From Candidatus Gastranaerophilales bacterium (lineage in GTDB: Bacteria > Cyanobacteriota > Vampirovibrionia > Gastranaerophilales > Gastranaerophilaceae), in NCBI GenBank assembly GCA_944322725.1, contig CALUPU010000002.1:124001-188000 (forward strand): a stretch of DNA of 64,000 nucleotides, in the 5' to 3' direction. The notes under the pieces were generated by a model. That model was not told the DNA's origin and searched no databases. It saw nothing but the letters and a program-made list of their open reading frames with translations. This document shows, piece by piece, positions 23,992 through 32,535 of this stretch; position 1 is the stretch's first letter; each line of letters opens with the position of its first letter. The translations under genes and the position numbers were made by a program.

Positions 23992-24717
23992 ATGAATTTT
24001 TATTCCAGAAAACTTATATATATATTTATAATATTTTTTGCATTATTTGTAAATACCCTCTGTGCAAATTCTTCGGTGCAAAAAGGATGTGCGACAAAAG
24101 ATAATAATGAAGAGTTTATATTGTTTATTGTCGATTTTTCTAACAGTATGACAGAGAAACTGCATGGAACAAAGAAAATCAACATGGTTTTGGATACAAT
24201 GCAGGAACTTCTGCCCAAAATACCTCTTTCAAAGAGAGTGGGGTTAAGAGTATACGGGCACAAGGGCGGTTATGCTGTGCCCGGTCTTGCGTGTAAGGCG
24301 AGCAGTCTGATTGTGCCTATGATAAAAGGAAGTGCACCGCAAATTCAGAGTGCACTATTTTCTCTAAAACCTACAGGATGGACTCCTATTACCTATTCAT
24401 TAAAGCAGGCAGTAAATTCTGATTTTGCCGGAGTTCCGGGGAAAAAACGAATAATACTGCTGACGGACGGAGGCGAAAACTGTGATGAAAGCCCCTGTGA
24501 CTATGTTATGGAGCTGACAAAGACACGTCAGGATATATTTATTGATGTTATAGCCTTTAATATTTATGACAGAGAAGCTAATAACCAGCTGAAATGTACT
24601 GCTCTTGTAACCAGCGGAAAATTTTATTCGGCAAATACAGCAGCAGAATTGATGAACAGCCTTCAGAAATCTTTGAATGTACAAAAAGAAGTACAGGGGG
24701 TAATTATTACGCATTAG
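23992..24717 (+). CDS. Exported von Willebrand factor A domain protein
   Basis: 241 aa from ATG at 23992; the frame continues upstream only through the nitroreductase. N-terminal signal peptide (IFIIFFALFVNTLCA, about residues 10-24). A vWA domain follows with an intact MIDAS: DFSNSM near residue 50 (DxSxS), GWTPIT near 130 (Thr), and LTDGGENCD near 160 (Asp). Four cysteines around the last motif could form disulfides, fitting a periplasmic or surface location. vWA domains bind metal and proteins; no partner AAA ATPase (MoxR) is nearby. No Shine-Dalgarno is visible, and the promoter must lie inside the nitroreductase 5' end. Confidence 0.82.
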   Translation: MNFYSRKLIYIFIIFFALFVNTLCANSSVQKGCATKDNNEEFILFIVDFSNSMTEKLHGTKKINMVLDTMQELLPKIPLSKRVGLRVYGHKGGYAVPGLACKASSLIVPMIKGSAPQIQSALFSLKPTGWTPITYSLKQAVNSDFAGVPGKKRIILLTDGGENCDESPCDYVMELTKTRQDIFIDVIAFNIYDREANNQLKCTALVTSGKFYSANTAAELMNSLQKSLNVQKEVQGVIITH

Positions 24718-24821
24718 TAATATTTCAATATTTTTGCTATAAAAAATGACAAAAATAATTGTATTCTTGTTTTATAATAAATGTGTGAAGTTTTCGATTA
24801 AATTAACGGCAGGTGTGTGAA

Positions 24822-25364
24822 ATGTCTGAAGAAATTGATTTGAATGCATATATTACCTCTCCTTACTCGTCTGATTTGAAAAAGCAAAGAGATGCTGCAT
24901 TTGAAAGTGCGAAAAATATCAGAAAAGTAACGGAAACTCCTGAAGAATACCGTATAAGAATGGCTCAGCAGGAAATTGCACATCAGGAAGAGTTGAGGCG
25001 TGAAAATACGGATGTATTAAAACAGCGCCTGGCTAATATAGACATTGCTTCAATTGGAACAAAAAACAGGGCTGCCATTGAGAATATGATTCGCGAGGCA
25101 GAATCGATAAAGTTTTTTGCTTTATACAATAATTACGATATGAATGCAATCGATTTTAGAACGCTTGACAAGGCTGTAAAAGCAGCACAGCTTCGTTTAC
25201 AGAGTTTGAAAAAAGGCGAAGATAAAAGAGATATAGGTACAGGCATTTTTGCCGATACATACAGAAAATCTTCTGATAATAATGATAATTTTTCGTATAA
25301 GTATTCAGGTTCAGCAATTTCCAATCAAAACAACAGCCTTAAAAACAATCTTTTTATAAAATAA
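24822..25364 (+). CDS. Uncharacterised coiled-coil protein, 180 aa
   Basis: ATG at 24822 (a GTG three codons upstream is possible). The region ~20-125 is strongly helical and charged (KKQRDAAFESAKNIRKVTET, QQEIAHQEELRRENTDVLKQ, LDKAVKAAQLRLQSLKKGED); the C-terminus is low in order and rich in S, N and Y. No signal peptide. A TATAAT hexamer lies ~40 nt upstream. Family unknown. It sits between two exported proteins of unknown function. Confidence 0.7.
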   Translation: MSEEIDLNAYITSPYSSDLKKQRDAAFESAKNIRKVTETPEEYRIRMAQQEIAHQEELRRENTDVLKQRLANIDIASIGTKNRAAIENMIREAESIKFFALYNNYDMNAIDFRTLDKAVKAAQLRLQSLKKGEDKRDIGTGIFADTYRKSSDNNDNFSYKYSGSAISNQNNSLKNNLFIK

Positions 25365-25387
25365 ATTAGATTCCGGTTTTTATAAGC

Positions 25388-25416
25388 TTGATTTGTTCTC
25401 TAATGACTGGTATTAT
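25388..25416 (+). promoter_or_regulatory. Promoter of the 25448 gene
   Basis: TTGATT (25388-25393), exactly 17 nt, TATTAT (25411-25416), with an upstream TGG extension of the -10. The start codon is 31 nt downstream. Confidence 0.65.
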
Positions 25417-25447
25417 TATTTTGTAATTGGCGTTTTAGAATTAATTT

Positions 25448-26176
25448 ATGCAGAAAACTATAAAATATCTGTTTATTTTGTTGATTTTGTCTTGTAATAT
25501 GGCTGTTAGTTTTGCCAGAGATTTTTCATTTGATGAATCATTTATAAAAATGAACGATTTGTTCAATCAAAAAAAATATTCTAAAGCTTTGAAACTTGCA
25601 ATGAAAGTTAAAAAAGAAGATTTGACAGCAGAACAAAAAGACTTGTTAAAGCAATTTATGGAAACTGCTGTTATAAAAAAACAGATGGATGACGCGATAA
25701 AAACCTTCAGCGTCAGATATGACCAGTACGAAAATTTCTATGTTTATTCCCCTACATTTATTTATGCTCCCAGTATAACTCCATATATTTATTCATTTGA
25801 AAATCACACAATTTATAAATTAAAATTTAATGGATATTACCATTCCAGAACGCGAATGTCTCCAAATCTTGTGATATTGAATTCTGACGGCAAAAATTTA
25901 ATATTTAAGCCTTTTTCGGGCGATGATGTGCTTTTGAACTATAATACACGTGAACGCAGAGTAACTGCATGGGTAAATCTTTCTGATAAAGAGGTTTATA
26001 GTGTTGTAAAAGCTATGAATGGCAGAAATGTATCTTTTAAGATAAAGGATACAGAAACATCTAAAGAGGTTGTATCTCAGGTTTTTGCGTCAGAAAAAGA
26101 AAAGATTAAAAACGGATTTTGGCTGTATGCCTCATTGAGGGATAAGCTTTTGGAACCCGGAAAAAACAGGTTTTAA
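25448..26176 (+). CDS. Exported uncharacterised protein, 242 aa
   Basis: Signal peptide at residues 1-23 (IKYLFILLILSCNMAVSFAR). Residues ~30-80 look like a helical-repeat hairpin (MNDLFNQKKYSKALKLAMKV, similar to one TPR/Sel1 unit). The rest is a beta-rich domain with many Tyr, Phe and Asn (YVYSPTFIYAPSITPYIYSF). No family recognised. Its stop is separated by a single base from the stop of the convergent 26178 gene, which is also exported. Confidence 0.72.
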   Translation: MQKTIKYLFILLILSCNMAVSFARDFSFDESFIKMNDLFNQKKYSKALKLAMKVKKEDLTAEQKDLLKQFMETAVIKKQMDDAIKTFSVRYDQYENFYVYSPTFIYAPSITPYIYSFENHTIYKLKFNGYYHSRTRMSPNLVILNSDGKNLIFKPFSGDDVLLNYNTRERRVTAWVNLSDKEVYSVVKAMNGRNVSFKIKDTETSKEVVSQVFASEKEKIKNGFWLYASLRDKLLEPGKNRF

Positions 26177-26177
26177 G

Positions 26178-26732
26178 TTAAAACTTTACTTCCTGAGCTT
26201 TCCAAGTTTTTTTACCTTTTGCACTATATCCGTAATCACCTAATCTGTGCACTATGAGTTTTTGATTTTTATCATAGAGGTAGCCTTCGTTCTCTGATAT
26301 ATGGATACCGGCAGCAATCAGTTTTCCTTTTGTATTATAACGATAAACTTTTACCGGATATTTGAAATTTTGTTTCTTATTATTTTTATCAATAAATAAT
26401 AATGTTCCTCCTAGTTTTGAGTAGTAAAGAACAGTGTTTTTATCTGAATTATAAGTAACAGAGTATGCTAACTTTAGTTTTCCTTTTTTATATAATTCTA
26501 TTGTTCTGTCTGAGGGAGAAATTTCATATTTTATAAAATCTCGATTTGCTTTGTAATCAGGATCCAGCATATATTTTTGAATAGATGACACGGGAATTTC
26601 AGTTTTGGCTCCTTCAAAAGTTGCCACCCTCGCTGATTCGACCGTGTAAGTAATACCCCCTTTTAACATTTCTGCATAAGAGAGATTTGTTGTTATAAAT
26701 ATTGAAAATATTAAACATAATAATCTTTTCAC
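26178..26732 (-). CDS. Exported uncharacterised protein, 184 aa
   Basis: Signal peptide at residues 1-20 (MKRLLCLIFSIFITTNLSYA). The mature part is a run of short strands resembling MORN/YD-type repeats (TIELYKKGKLKLAYSVTYNS, PVKVYRYNTKGKLIAAGIHI, LYDKNQKLIVHRLGDYGY), which suggests a repeat-built beta structure. No catalytic motif. Located 7 bp downstream of the LOG gene on the same strand, so cotranscription is likely. Confidence 0.7.
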   Translation of the reverse strand: MKRLLCLIFSIFITTNLSYAEMLKGGITYTVESARVATFEGAKTEIPVSSIQKYMLDPDYKANRDFIKYEISPSDRTIELYKKGKLKLAYSVTYNSDKNTVLYYSKLGGTLLFIDKNNKKQNFKYPVKVYRYNTKGKLIAAGIHISENEGYLYDKNQKLIVHRLGDYGYSAKGKKTWKAQEVKF

Positions 26733-26738
26733 TGTTTT

Positions 26739-27362
26739 TTACCTTGCATAGATATCTTCTTTTTTTATGGAAAAATCTTCGGGTTTGTAGTTTCTAAGAT
26801 AGTTTATAGCTTGTTGGGGCGTGTCTGCTACATAATAGAGATTTGCAGCTTTTTTGTTTGCAAATTTTTGTTCGATAATGTCATCGAAAAATCTTAGCAT
26901 ATTATCATAAAACCCGTTTGTATTCAGTATTACAATTGCTTTGTTATTGTATCCAAGCTGTTTTTGAACAATCATTTCGCTCAATTCCTCAAGCGTTCCA
27001 AACCCTCCCGGAAGAGCAATTAATGCTTCTGAAAGTTCGTCCATTTTGGCTTTTCTGCTCCTCATACAGGGCGTGAGGATAAATTCATCGCAGTAATCGG
27101 AATATACGTCAAATTCTTTGAGTTTTTCAGGCATGACGCCTATTATTTTGCTTCCGTTGTCTTTTACTTCTTTTGCACAAGCCCACATTAGCCCCAGACA
27201 GCTGCCGCCGTAGACCATATCCATCTTCGCCTGCGCAAGAAGTTTTCCTAACTCATTAGCATCTTTATAATATATGTCCTCCAGAAAATTGCACGAGGAG
27301 GCAAATACACAAACATTTTTTATCATAAACCTAATCCTTGAATCTAATTCCTGCTTAGTCAT
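26739..27362 (-). CDS. LOG family protein (cytokinin riboside 5'-monophosphate phosphoribohydrolase-like)
   Basis: 207 aa from ATG at 27362 (GAGG 6 nt upstream); the internal ATG at 27326 just before VCVFASS is an alternative (195 aa). LOG enzymes release the base from nucleoside monophosphates. Signature motifs: VYGGSCLGLMWACAKEV, MRSRKAKMDELSEALIALPG, and PGGFGTLEELSEMIV, the PGGxGTxxE motif. Older databases call this family lysine decarboxylase, which is not correct. The precise nucleotide substrate is unknown. Confidence 0.88.
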   Translation of the reverse strand: MTKQELDSRIRFMIKNVCVFASSCNFLEDIYYKDANELGKLLAQAKMDMVYGGSCLGLMWACAKEVKDNGSKIIGVMPEKLKEFDVYSDYCDEFILTPCMRSRKAKMDELSEALIALPGGFGTLEELSEMIVQKQLGYNNKAIVILNTNGFYDNMLRFFDDIIEQKFANKKAANLYYVADTPQQAINYLRNYKPEDFSIKKEDIYAR

Positions 27363-27398
27363 ATAATACCTCAAAATCAGTATTATTTTTATAATTAC

Positions 27399-27426
27399 TT
27401 GCCTATTGTGCCTGCACAAGTATAAA
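27399..27426 (+). promoter_or_regulatory. Promoter of the 27435 TPR gene (leaderless arrangement)
   Basis: TTGCCT (27399-27404), 16-nt spacer, TATAAA (27421-27426), 8 nt before ATG. The -35 is identical to that of nanE. No Shine-Dalgarno. Confidence 0.6.
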
Positions 27427-27434
27427 ATAAATGT

Positions 27435-28604
27435 ATGAAATTTCTTAAAAAACTTTTTAAAAAGACAGTTCCAAAGGTAATAGCAGGTGTACTTATTATC
27501 CTGTTTGCTCTGTCTGTCTTTGTTTTCTGGGGCTGGTATGTAAAACAGGTCAACAAAGTATTCGGACTTTACTATGTATATCAGGGTGATAAGGCATATA
27601 AGGCTCATAAACTGGAAAAGGCTATAAAATTTTATAAAGAAGGACTCAGAAGATATCCGGAGCATTCGCTTGCACGGTGCAACCTCGGTAATATTTATGT
27701 AAAGTATGAGGACTATTTTTCTGCGGTTGATGAGTATGAAGAAGCTCTAAAACACGACCCCAAATTTATTGTGTGCCGTATGAATCTCGGTATAGTTTCT
27801 GCGGAAAAACTCTCTGATTTTGATAAAGCAATAAGAGAATATCAGACTATTATTGATACTAAAAGACTTACTTTTCATATACCTTTGATTTTCGACAGTG
27901 TAAAAAGCACACGTGAGAATAAAACAATAGCCTTGTATAATATGGGGTTGGCATATCGCGGGAAATCAATGCTCATAGGAGAAAAAACACACGCTTCAAA
28001 CGAGTATCTTGAAAAATCTGCTGCGGCATATAAAAAAGCACTTAAACGAAAAAAACATAGTTACAACATCAATTATAACTATGCTCTTGTAAATCATCTC
28101 CTCGGTAATTATAAGGAAGCCGGTCTTAGCTATTGCCGTGCAATAGAAGAAGAGCCAATGGCTTTTGATGCTCATTACAATCTGGCAATTCTGCTTAGAA
28201 AAATCGGCAAGCTGCGCGAATCTCAAGAAGAACTTGAAAAATCTATGCTTATTGTAAATACACAGCAGAATCCGTATATTGCAAAATACATCTTTGATAT
28301 CTATTCACAGGTTGTGGAAAAATCTACTCTTAATGACAGAGTGAGGTCTCCCAGAGGGATTGCACCCGAGTCACAGGTAAAAGAAGGTATGAAAACGCCT
28401 CAGATAGTTTCTGAGGAAGTTGAAAATATCGATGATCCTCTGGGTGTAAATCACATTACATATGTTAATGGCAAAGTTGTGGCGGACTCGGAAGAAGCAG
28501 ACAAGTTTATGAAAAAAAGCTTTAAAAAATGTACGGCAAAAAAAATATTTGAAGACTATGAAGAGGAAGAACTCTATAATGGCAGATACAGCAAAGAATT
28601 CTAA
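27435..28604 (+). CDS. Membrane-anchored TPR protein
   Basis: 389 aa. One transmembrane helix at about residues 15-36 (VIAGVLIILFALSVFVFWGW), then TPR units between ~50 and ~290 (YKAHKLEKAIKFYKEGLRRY, YFSAVDEYEEALKHDPKFIV, YKEAGLSYCRAIEEEPMAFD, HYNLAILLRKIGKLRESQEE). The C-terminal ~90 residues are charged and disordered. The C-terminus overlaps the GGDEF gene by 26 nt, so the two proteins are probably made together and the TPR protein could localise the cyclase. The divergent LOG gene lies upstream. Confidence 0.82.
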   Translation: MKFLKKLFKKTVPKVIAGVLIILFALSVFVFWGWYVKQVNKVFGLYYVYQGDKAYKAHKLEKAIKFYKEGLRRYPEHSLARCNLGNIYVKYEDYFSAVDEYEEALKHDPKFIVCRMNLGIVSAEKLSDFDKAIREYQTIIDTKRLTFHIPLIFDSVKSTRENKTIALYNMGLAYRGKSMLIGEKTHASNEYLEKSAAAYKKALKRKKHSYNINYNYALVNHLLGNYKEAGLSYCRAIEEEPMAFDAHYNLAILLRKIGKLRESQEELEKSMLIVNTQQNPYIAKYIFDIYSQVVEKSTLNDRVRSPRGIAPESQVKEGMKTPQIVSEEVENIDDPLGVNHITYVNGKVVADSEEADKFMKKSFKKCTAKKIFEDYEEEELYNGRYSKEF

Positions 28605-30069
28605 AAGATGTACTGATACCATGGATTTTCTCTGGGAGGTTTCAAGTACTCTTGCCTCTGTCAATGACGCAAAGCTTTTGACTGATGCTTTAAAATCAAT
28701 TTTTGAAAAATATTTCAGTGTGAATAATTTTCAGGTTTATATAAAAGACGAAAATACTTTTACTCTGAGAGATTTTGTTAAAAGCTGGATTATTATTGAA
28801 AAAAATCTTCAGCATGAACTTGTCGAAAATATTTTTAACACACTGAAATCAGTAAACAATAACGGTTTTATTTTGAATAATAAAATCCTTAAATATTCAT
28901 CAAAAAAACTCAATGAACAATTTGATGCATTGCTTACAGATAGCAAAAATCTTATTTACTTCCCTGTATTAAATGAAAATAACCTTGCAGGTGTTATAGA
29001 AATTAACTTTGACAGTATTTCAGAAAGTATTAAAAATATTGATTTCTTGCTGTCTTTAAGAATTGCAGTGTCTCAAATCAGTACGGTTATTGTTAACAAG
29101 ATACTTAACAGGCAGCTTTTGAGGCATATAAAATTTCAAAAAGTAATGAAAAGTATAGCTAAACTCATTGAAACACAGTTTGATCTTGATTATATCCTGC
29201 CGATTATAGGTGAATTAATAGACAGATTTGTGTCAGAACATTTGATTTATATTTTTACAAGGAATGATGAGGGTAAATTTGAGTTGTTCTGGCCTTTGGA
29301 TTGTCAGGATTCAGGTATAATGAAACTTCTGCCAAAACTAAAAGACGATAAAGCCTCTGTTATATCAAAAGACGGCAAAACCGGCTTGTTTGCAATAAGA
29401 AACGAAGAAAAAACAATAGGAGTAATAGCTGCAAGCAGCAACATTGATAAACTTTCTCAGACTGATATAGATTATCTTTCAAAATTGAGTGTGCAGGCTT
29501 CTGTTACAACACAGAGAGCAAATTCCTATGCACAGGTTTTGAAGTATGCAACACTTGACGCTCTGACAGGTCTTAATAACAGAAGACAGTTTGAAACCCG
29601 TCTTAAACAGGAAACTGCAAATGCAAAAAGAAATAAAAAATCTTTGTGTTGCATAATGCTTGATATTGATTATTTCAAACACGTTAATGACACATGGGGG
29701 CACAGTGCAGGTGATTGTGTTTTGAAAAATGTAGCAAAAATAATAATCGGTGAACTGCGTGAGTATGATATTGCCTCCCGCTACGGCGGTGAAGAGTTTT
29801 GTATACTTTTGCCCGACACTAAGATAAAAGAAGCTGTTTTTGTTGCACAAAGATTGAGAAAAGCTGTTGAAAAGGCGGATATTAATATCTCAGAGGATCA
29901 GGTGCTCGGTGTTGATACTCTGAATGTAACAATAAGCGTTGGTGTGAGTGAATATGATGATGATTGCGATGTGCCCGAAAAACTTCATCAGACAGCTGAT
30001 ATTGCTCTGTATGAGGCAAAACGCAGGGGCAGAAACCGTGTTGTTGTCTATGATGAGGCACTGGAGTAG
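28579..30069 (+). CDS. GAF-type sensor diguanylate cyclase (GGDEF)
   Basis: 496 aa from ATG at 28579; an earlier in-frame start at 28549 is less supported. Two N-terminal GAF-like regions (about 10-160 and 185-320) precede a GGDEF domain at about 330-490. The active site reads GGEEF in SRYGGEEFCILLPD, and DALTGLNNRRQFETRLKQET plus DIDYFKHVNDTWGHSAGD show a complete metal- and GTP-binding site, so it should make c-di-GMP. An inhibitory RxxD site is not evident upstream of GGEEF. No EAL partner is in the window; the PilZ-like C-terminus of the giant exoprotein is the only other c-di-GMP related fold seen. Confidence 0.9.
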   Translation: MADTAKNSKRCTDTMDFLWEVSSTLASVNDAKLLTDALKSIFEKYFSVNNFQVYIKDENTFTLRDFVKSWIIIEKNLQHELVENIFNTLKSVNNNGFILNNKILKYSSKKLNEQFDALLTDSKNLIYFPVLNENNLAGVIEINFDSISESIKNIDFLLSLRIAVSQISTVIVNKILNRQLLRHIKFQKVMKSIAKLIETQFDLDYILPIIGELIDRFVSEHLIYIFTRNDEGKFELFWPLDCQDSGIMKLLPKLKDDKASVISKDGKTGLFAIRNEEKTIGVIAASSNIDKLSQTDIDYLSKLSVQASVTTQRANSYAQVLKYATLDALTGLNNRRQFETRLKQETANAKRNKKSLCCIMLDIDYFKHVNDTWGHSAGDCVLKNVAKIIIGELREYDIASRYGGEEFCILLPDTKIKEAVFVAQRLRKAVEKADINISEDQVLGVDTLNVTISVGVSEYDDDCDVPEKLHQTADIALYEAKRRGRNRVVVYDEALE

Positions 30070-30198
30070 ACTCTTTTTGAGTAGAATGTTAATAAATGTT
30101 AAAAAATTGGCATGGCTTATTTCTTTGATATTATAAAGATGTTGAGGATATCGTTAAAAAATATCTTTTGTAAAAAATATAATCTTGGGTTGTTTATA

Positions 30199-30501
30199 AT
30201 GCAAAAAATTTATATTCACTCCTGGCTGAATAAAGAAAATTCGGCTGCGGGGCTTATTCAAAATGCCGATAGCGATGTTTCACTTGATTTTTCTAATGTA
30301 GAAGAAATCTCTTTGAAAGATATCGAACGTCTTTTAGACCTGCAAAAAATTGCGGTTTTTAACGAACTTCGAATCCATGTGGAAAACATGCGGCCTCATA
30401 TTTCAAGGATTTTTGAACAAACAGGGCTCTATAGACTGCTTACTTTCGGCAATCCTTCCGCACAAAAAATCAGAAAACGTCAGGGGCTTGCATTTGAGTA
30501 A
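30199..30501 (+). CDS. STAS-like small protein, 100 aa
   Basis: ATG at 30199. The pattern SDVSLDFSNVEEISLKDIER then LRIHVENMRPHISRIFEQTG and YRLLTFGN matches the alternating strand-helix order of STAS domains (anti-sigma antagonist fold), with a short form of ~95 aa. No phosphorylatable serine motif of SpoIIAA type is clear. Its 3' end overlaps the rsmI start by 8 nt. It follows the GGDEF gene, which suggests a signalling role, but that is inference. Confidence 0.55.
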   Translation: MQKIYIHSWLNKENSAAGLIQNADSDVSLDFSNVEEISLKDIERLLDLQKIAVFNELRIHVENMRPHISRIFEQTGLYRLLTFGNPSAQKIRKRQGLAFE

Positions 30502-31324
30502 AAATAATGACGCACAGGTTTATATAGTTGCAACTCCAATAGGCAATAAATCCGATATTTCACAAAGAGCCGTTGAAGCCTTAAAAAACGCGGATATTAT
30601 TGCGTGTGAAGATTCCAGAACAAGCGCCAATCTTCTCAAAGATTACGGCATTGATACAAAACTTGTCAGCTATCATAAATTTAACGAAAAATCCCGGACT
30701 TTAGAGTTTGTAAAACTTATTGAGCAGGGCAAAAAAATTGCACTGATTTCTGATGCAGGCACTCCGTGTGTATCAGACCCGGGCAGAGTTCTTGTAAAAG
30801 AACTCTTTGATAAAGGTGTCAAAATTACTTCCATACCCGGAGCAAGCGCGGTTACCACATTTGTTTCAATGATACCAAGAGATAGTGAGGAATTTGCTTT
30901 TGCGGGCTTTTTGCCAAGGGTTAAAAATCAGCAGGCAAAAGTTTTTGAAAAGTTTTTGAGTACGGATTTGGTTTTTTATGAATCCCCGCTGCGTTTGATT
31001 GAAACGCTTAACAATATAAAAGATATCCGCGGAGAAAAGGCTCGTGTGGCTGTCGGAAGAGAACTTACAAAGATGTTTGAGGAAGTTAAAGCAGGCAGTG
31101 TAAGTGAAATTATAGATTATTATGAGCACAATACCCTTAAAGGCGAAATTGTTTGTATGCTCTATGCTTCAGATAATTCTGATATTGAAGAAAGTGCAAT
31201 TCTTGAAAAAATTAAAAAACTAAAGGCTTTAAACTTTTCGGACAAAGATATTTCTCAAATAATAAGCACACTTTATGACCTGAACAAAAATAAGGTCTAT
31301 AAATTGTCTTTGAATGTAAAATAA
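30494..31324 (+). CDS. rsmI: 16S rRNA (cytidine-1402-2'-O)-methyltransferase
   Basis: 276 aa from a TTG start at 30494, chosen because AGGGG lies 7 nt upstream and the protein family begins right there (QVYIVATPIGN). The longer frame from 30350 only overlaps the STAS-like gene. SAM-dependent tetrapyrrole-methylase fold: ATPIGN, CEDSRTSANLLKDYGI, SDAGTPCVSDPG, IPGASAVTTF, FVFYESPLR-like VFYESPLRLIETL and GRELTKMFEE. Methylates the 2'-OH of C1402 in 16S rRNA. Translation is coupled to the upstream gene by overlap. Confidence 0.92.
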   Translation: MSKNNDAQVYIVATPIGNKSDISQRAVEALKNADIIACEDSRTSANLLKDYGIDTKLVSYHKFNEKSRTLEFVKLIEQGKKIALISDAGTPCVSDPGRVLVKELFDKGVKITSIPGASAVTTFVSMIPRDSEEFAFAGFLPRVKNQQAKVFEKFLSTDLVFYESPLRLIETLNNIKDIRGEKARVAVGRELTKMFEEVKAGSVSEIIDYYEHNTLKGEIVCMLYASDNSDIEESAILEKIKKLKALNFSDKDISQIISTLYDLNKNKVYKLSLNVK

Positions 31325-31338
31325 ACTTATGTAAATTT

Positions 31339-31368
31339 TTTACTCAAATGTAACAAAAATTTTTGTTT
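31339..31368. repeat. Short shared AT-rich motif, copy 2
   Basis: TTTACTCAAATGTAACAAAA then ATTTTTGTTT; related to 22906-22938. Contains the palindrome ACAAAAATTTTTGT. It ends 19 nt before the ATG at 31387. Confidence 0.35.
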
Positions 31369-31386
31369 ATGTTTTTTGGGGCAAAT

Positions 31387-32205
31387 ATGCAAGTACAGAG
31401 TAATTATAACTTTTTTACTAATCAACAACCTGTGAAAAAACAGAGTTTCGGAGCTGCAAAAGATATAACGCTGAAATATGTTTATGAGAATCGAATGCAT
31501 CTTTTGCCGCCGAGGATGAAGCTGCTTGTTGCTGATATTGTAGAGAACAATAAAGATATATATGAGCCGTTAAGAGATTTACATTTACGTACTTATGCGC
31601 CTCTGCGTAAATACAGGAATCTTGAAAAGATACAGAGTCTTTTTCCGGAATTTGCTCATGTTTTACAGGCTGATAATGTAGTAAAACGCAAAACGCATAA
31701 TATGCGTGCAATAATGGAGTCTATTCCTCTTGAAAAATTCTCTGTATTTATGTTAAAAGAGCGCTGGGGAAAGTTAAAAAGTCTGGATGAAATTGCACAA
31801 GAACTCGGTATTAAAGACAGGAGTGCTTTATCGTGGTTTGTAGCAAAGATAGGGCTGCCTGATATTGACAAGAATTATCAGATACTTGTCAAAGCAAGTG
31901 ATGCAAAATTGAATGCAAAAATTGCAGGAAAAACCCGCGCGTATAATACAGAACACAAACAATTTGTTATTGATAGAAACAGACAGTTAAGCGAGCAGAA
32001 TAAAGGATTAAACAGAGAAATTGCTCGTGAAGCCTGGAGAAGACTTCCTCATATCAGAGAGGCATTGAGCGAACATTCGGCTCATACATCATCTTCTGAA
32101 AGATTTGCTTCCTTCTGGAGCAAATACCCTGAATACGCCGGTGAATACGGTGCAATGAAAAGACAGATTGCAAAAGAAATCAGAGACAAGAAAAATAATT
32201 TGTAA
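31387..32205 (+). CDS. Uncharacterised protein with N-terminal SFGA motif and HTH-like segment
   Basis: 272 aa from ATG at 31387, preceded by GGGG 5 nt upstream. N-terminus QVQSNYNFFTNQQPVKKQSF is followed by GAAKDITL; from memory, a short Asn/Gln-rich leader ending in (S/N)FGA is common in proteins of this bacterial group. Residues ~125-165 (KLKSLDEIAQELGIKDRSAL, SWFVAKIGL) form a convincing helix-turn-helix; the rest is basic and helical (RQLSEQNKGLNREIAREAWR). Probably a DNA-binding protein of unknown role. No signal peptide recognised. Confidence 0.68.
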   Translation: MQVQSNYNFFTNQQPVKKQSFGAAKDITLKYVYENRMHLLPPRMKLLVADIVENNKDIYEPLRDLHLRTYAPLRKYRNLEKIQSLFPEFAHVLQADNVVKRKTHNMRAIMESIPLEKFSVFMLKERWGKLKSLDEIAQELGIKDRSALSWFVAKIGLPDIDKNYQILVKASDAKLNAKIAGKTRAYNTEHKQFVIDRNRQLSEQNKGLNREIAREAWRRLPHIREALSEHSAHTSSSERFASFWSKYPEYAGEYGAMKRQIAKEIRDKKNNL

Positions 32206-32313
32206 CGATATTATAAAATTAGCCCCATGTGATATAGAAAATATAACTTATTGATGTATAATAGCATGGTGAAGTTGCTCTAAACAGACTATTAATCATC
32301 AAAAGGAGACAAA

Positions 32314-32502
32314 ATGGCAAGAATATTGGTATCAATGCCCGATGAATTTTTAAACAAAATCGATCAGGTAGCAGGCAGCGAACAAAGAACCAGAAGCGAA
32401 CTGGTACGCGAAGCTTTGAGAAGCTACATTAAACGTACAAAATTGCCAAGCCCTCAAAAAGCTATCAGCAACGCTAAAATCCTCGAAGAAATTCTTGACT
32501 AG
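32314..32502 (+). CDS. CopG/ribbon-helix-helix DNA-binding protein
   Basis: 62 aa, ATG with AAAGGAGA 5 nt upstream. The sequence RILVSMPDEFLNKIDQVAGS followed by EQRTRSELVREALRSYIK is a canonical ribbon-helix-helix: one strand that sits in the major groove as a dimer, then two helices. No toxin gene is adjacent, so it is more likely a stand-alone regulator than an antitoxin. A TATAAT lies ~55 nt upstream. Downstream gene (CMP-sugar synthetase) follows after 33 nt. Confidence 0.85.
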   Translation: MARILVSMPDEFLNKIDQVAGSEQRTRSELVREALRSYIKRTKLPSPQKAISNAKILEEILD

Positions 32503-32535
32503 GAATCCATTCACACAAATTTAACGGAAGATTAT

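Noticed and set aside
26739-27665. 308-codon version of the LOG protein
   Set aside because: The extra N-terminus is hydrophobic noise that overlaps the divergent TPR gene and its promoter; LOG proteins start near VCVFASS.
32314-32502. CopG protein as antitoxin of a toxin-antitoxin pair
   Set aside because: The next gene is a cytidylyltransferase and the previous an unrelated HTH protein; no toxin-like gene adjoins.
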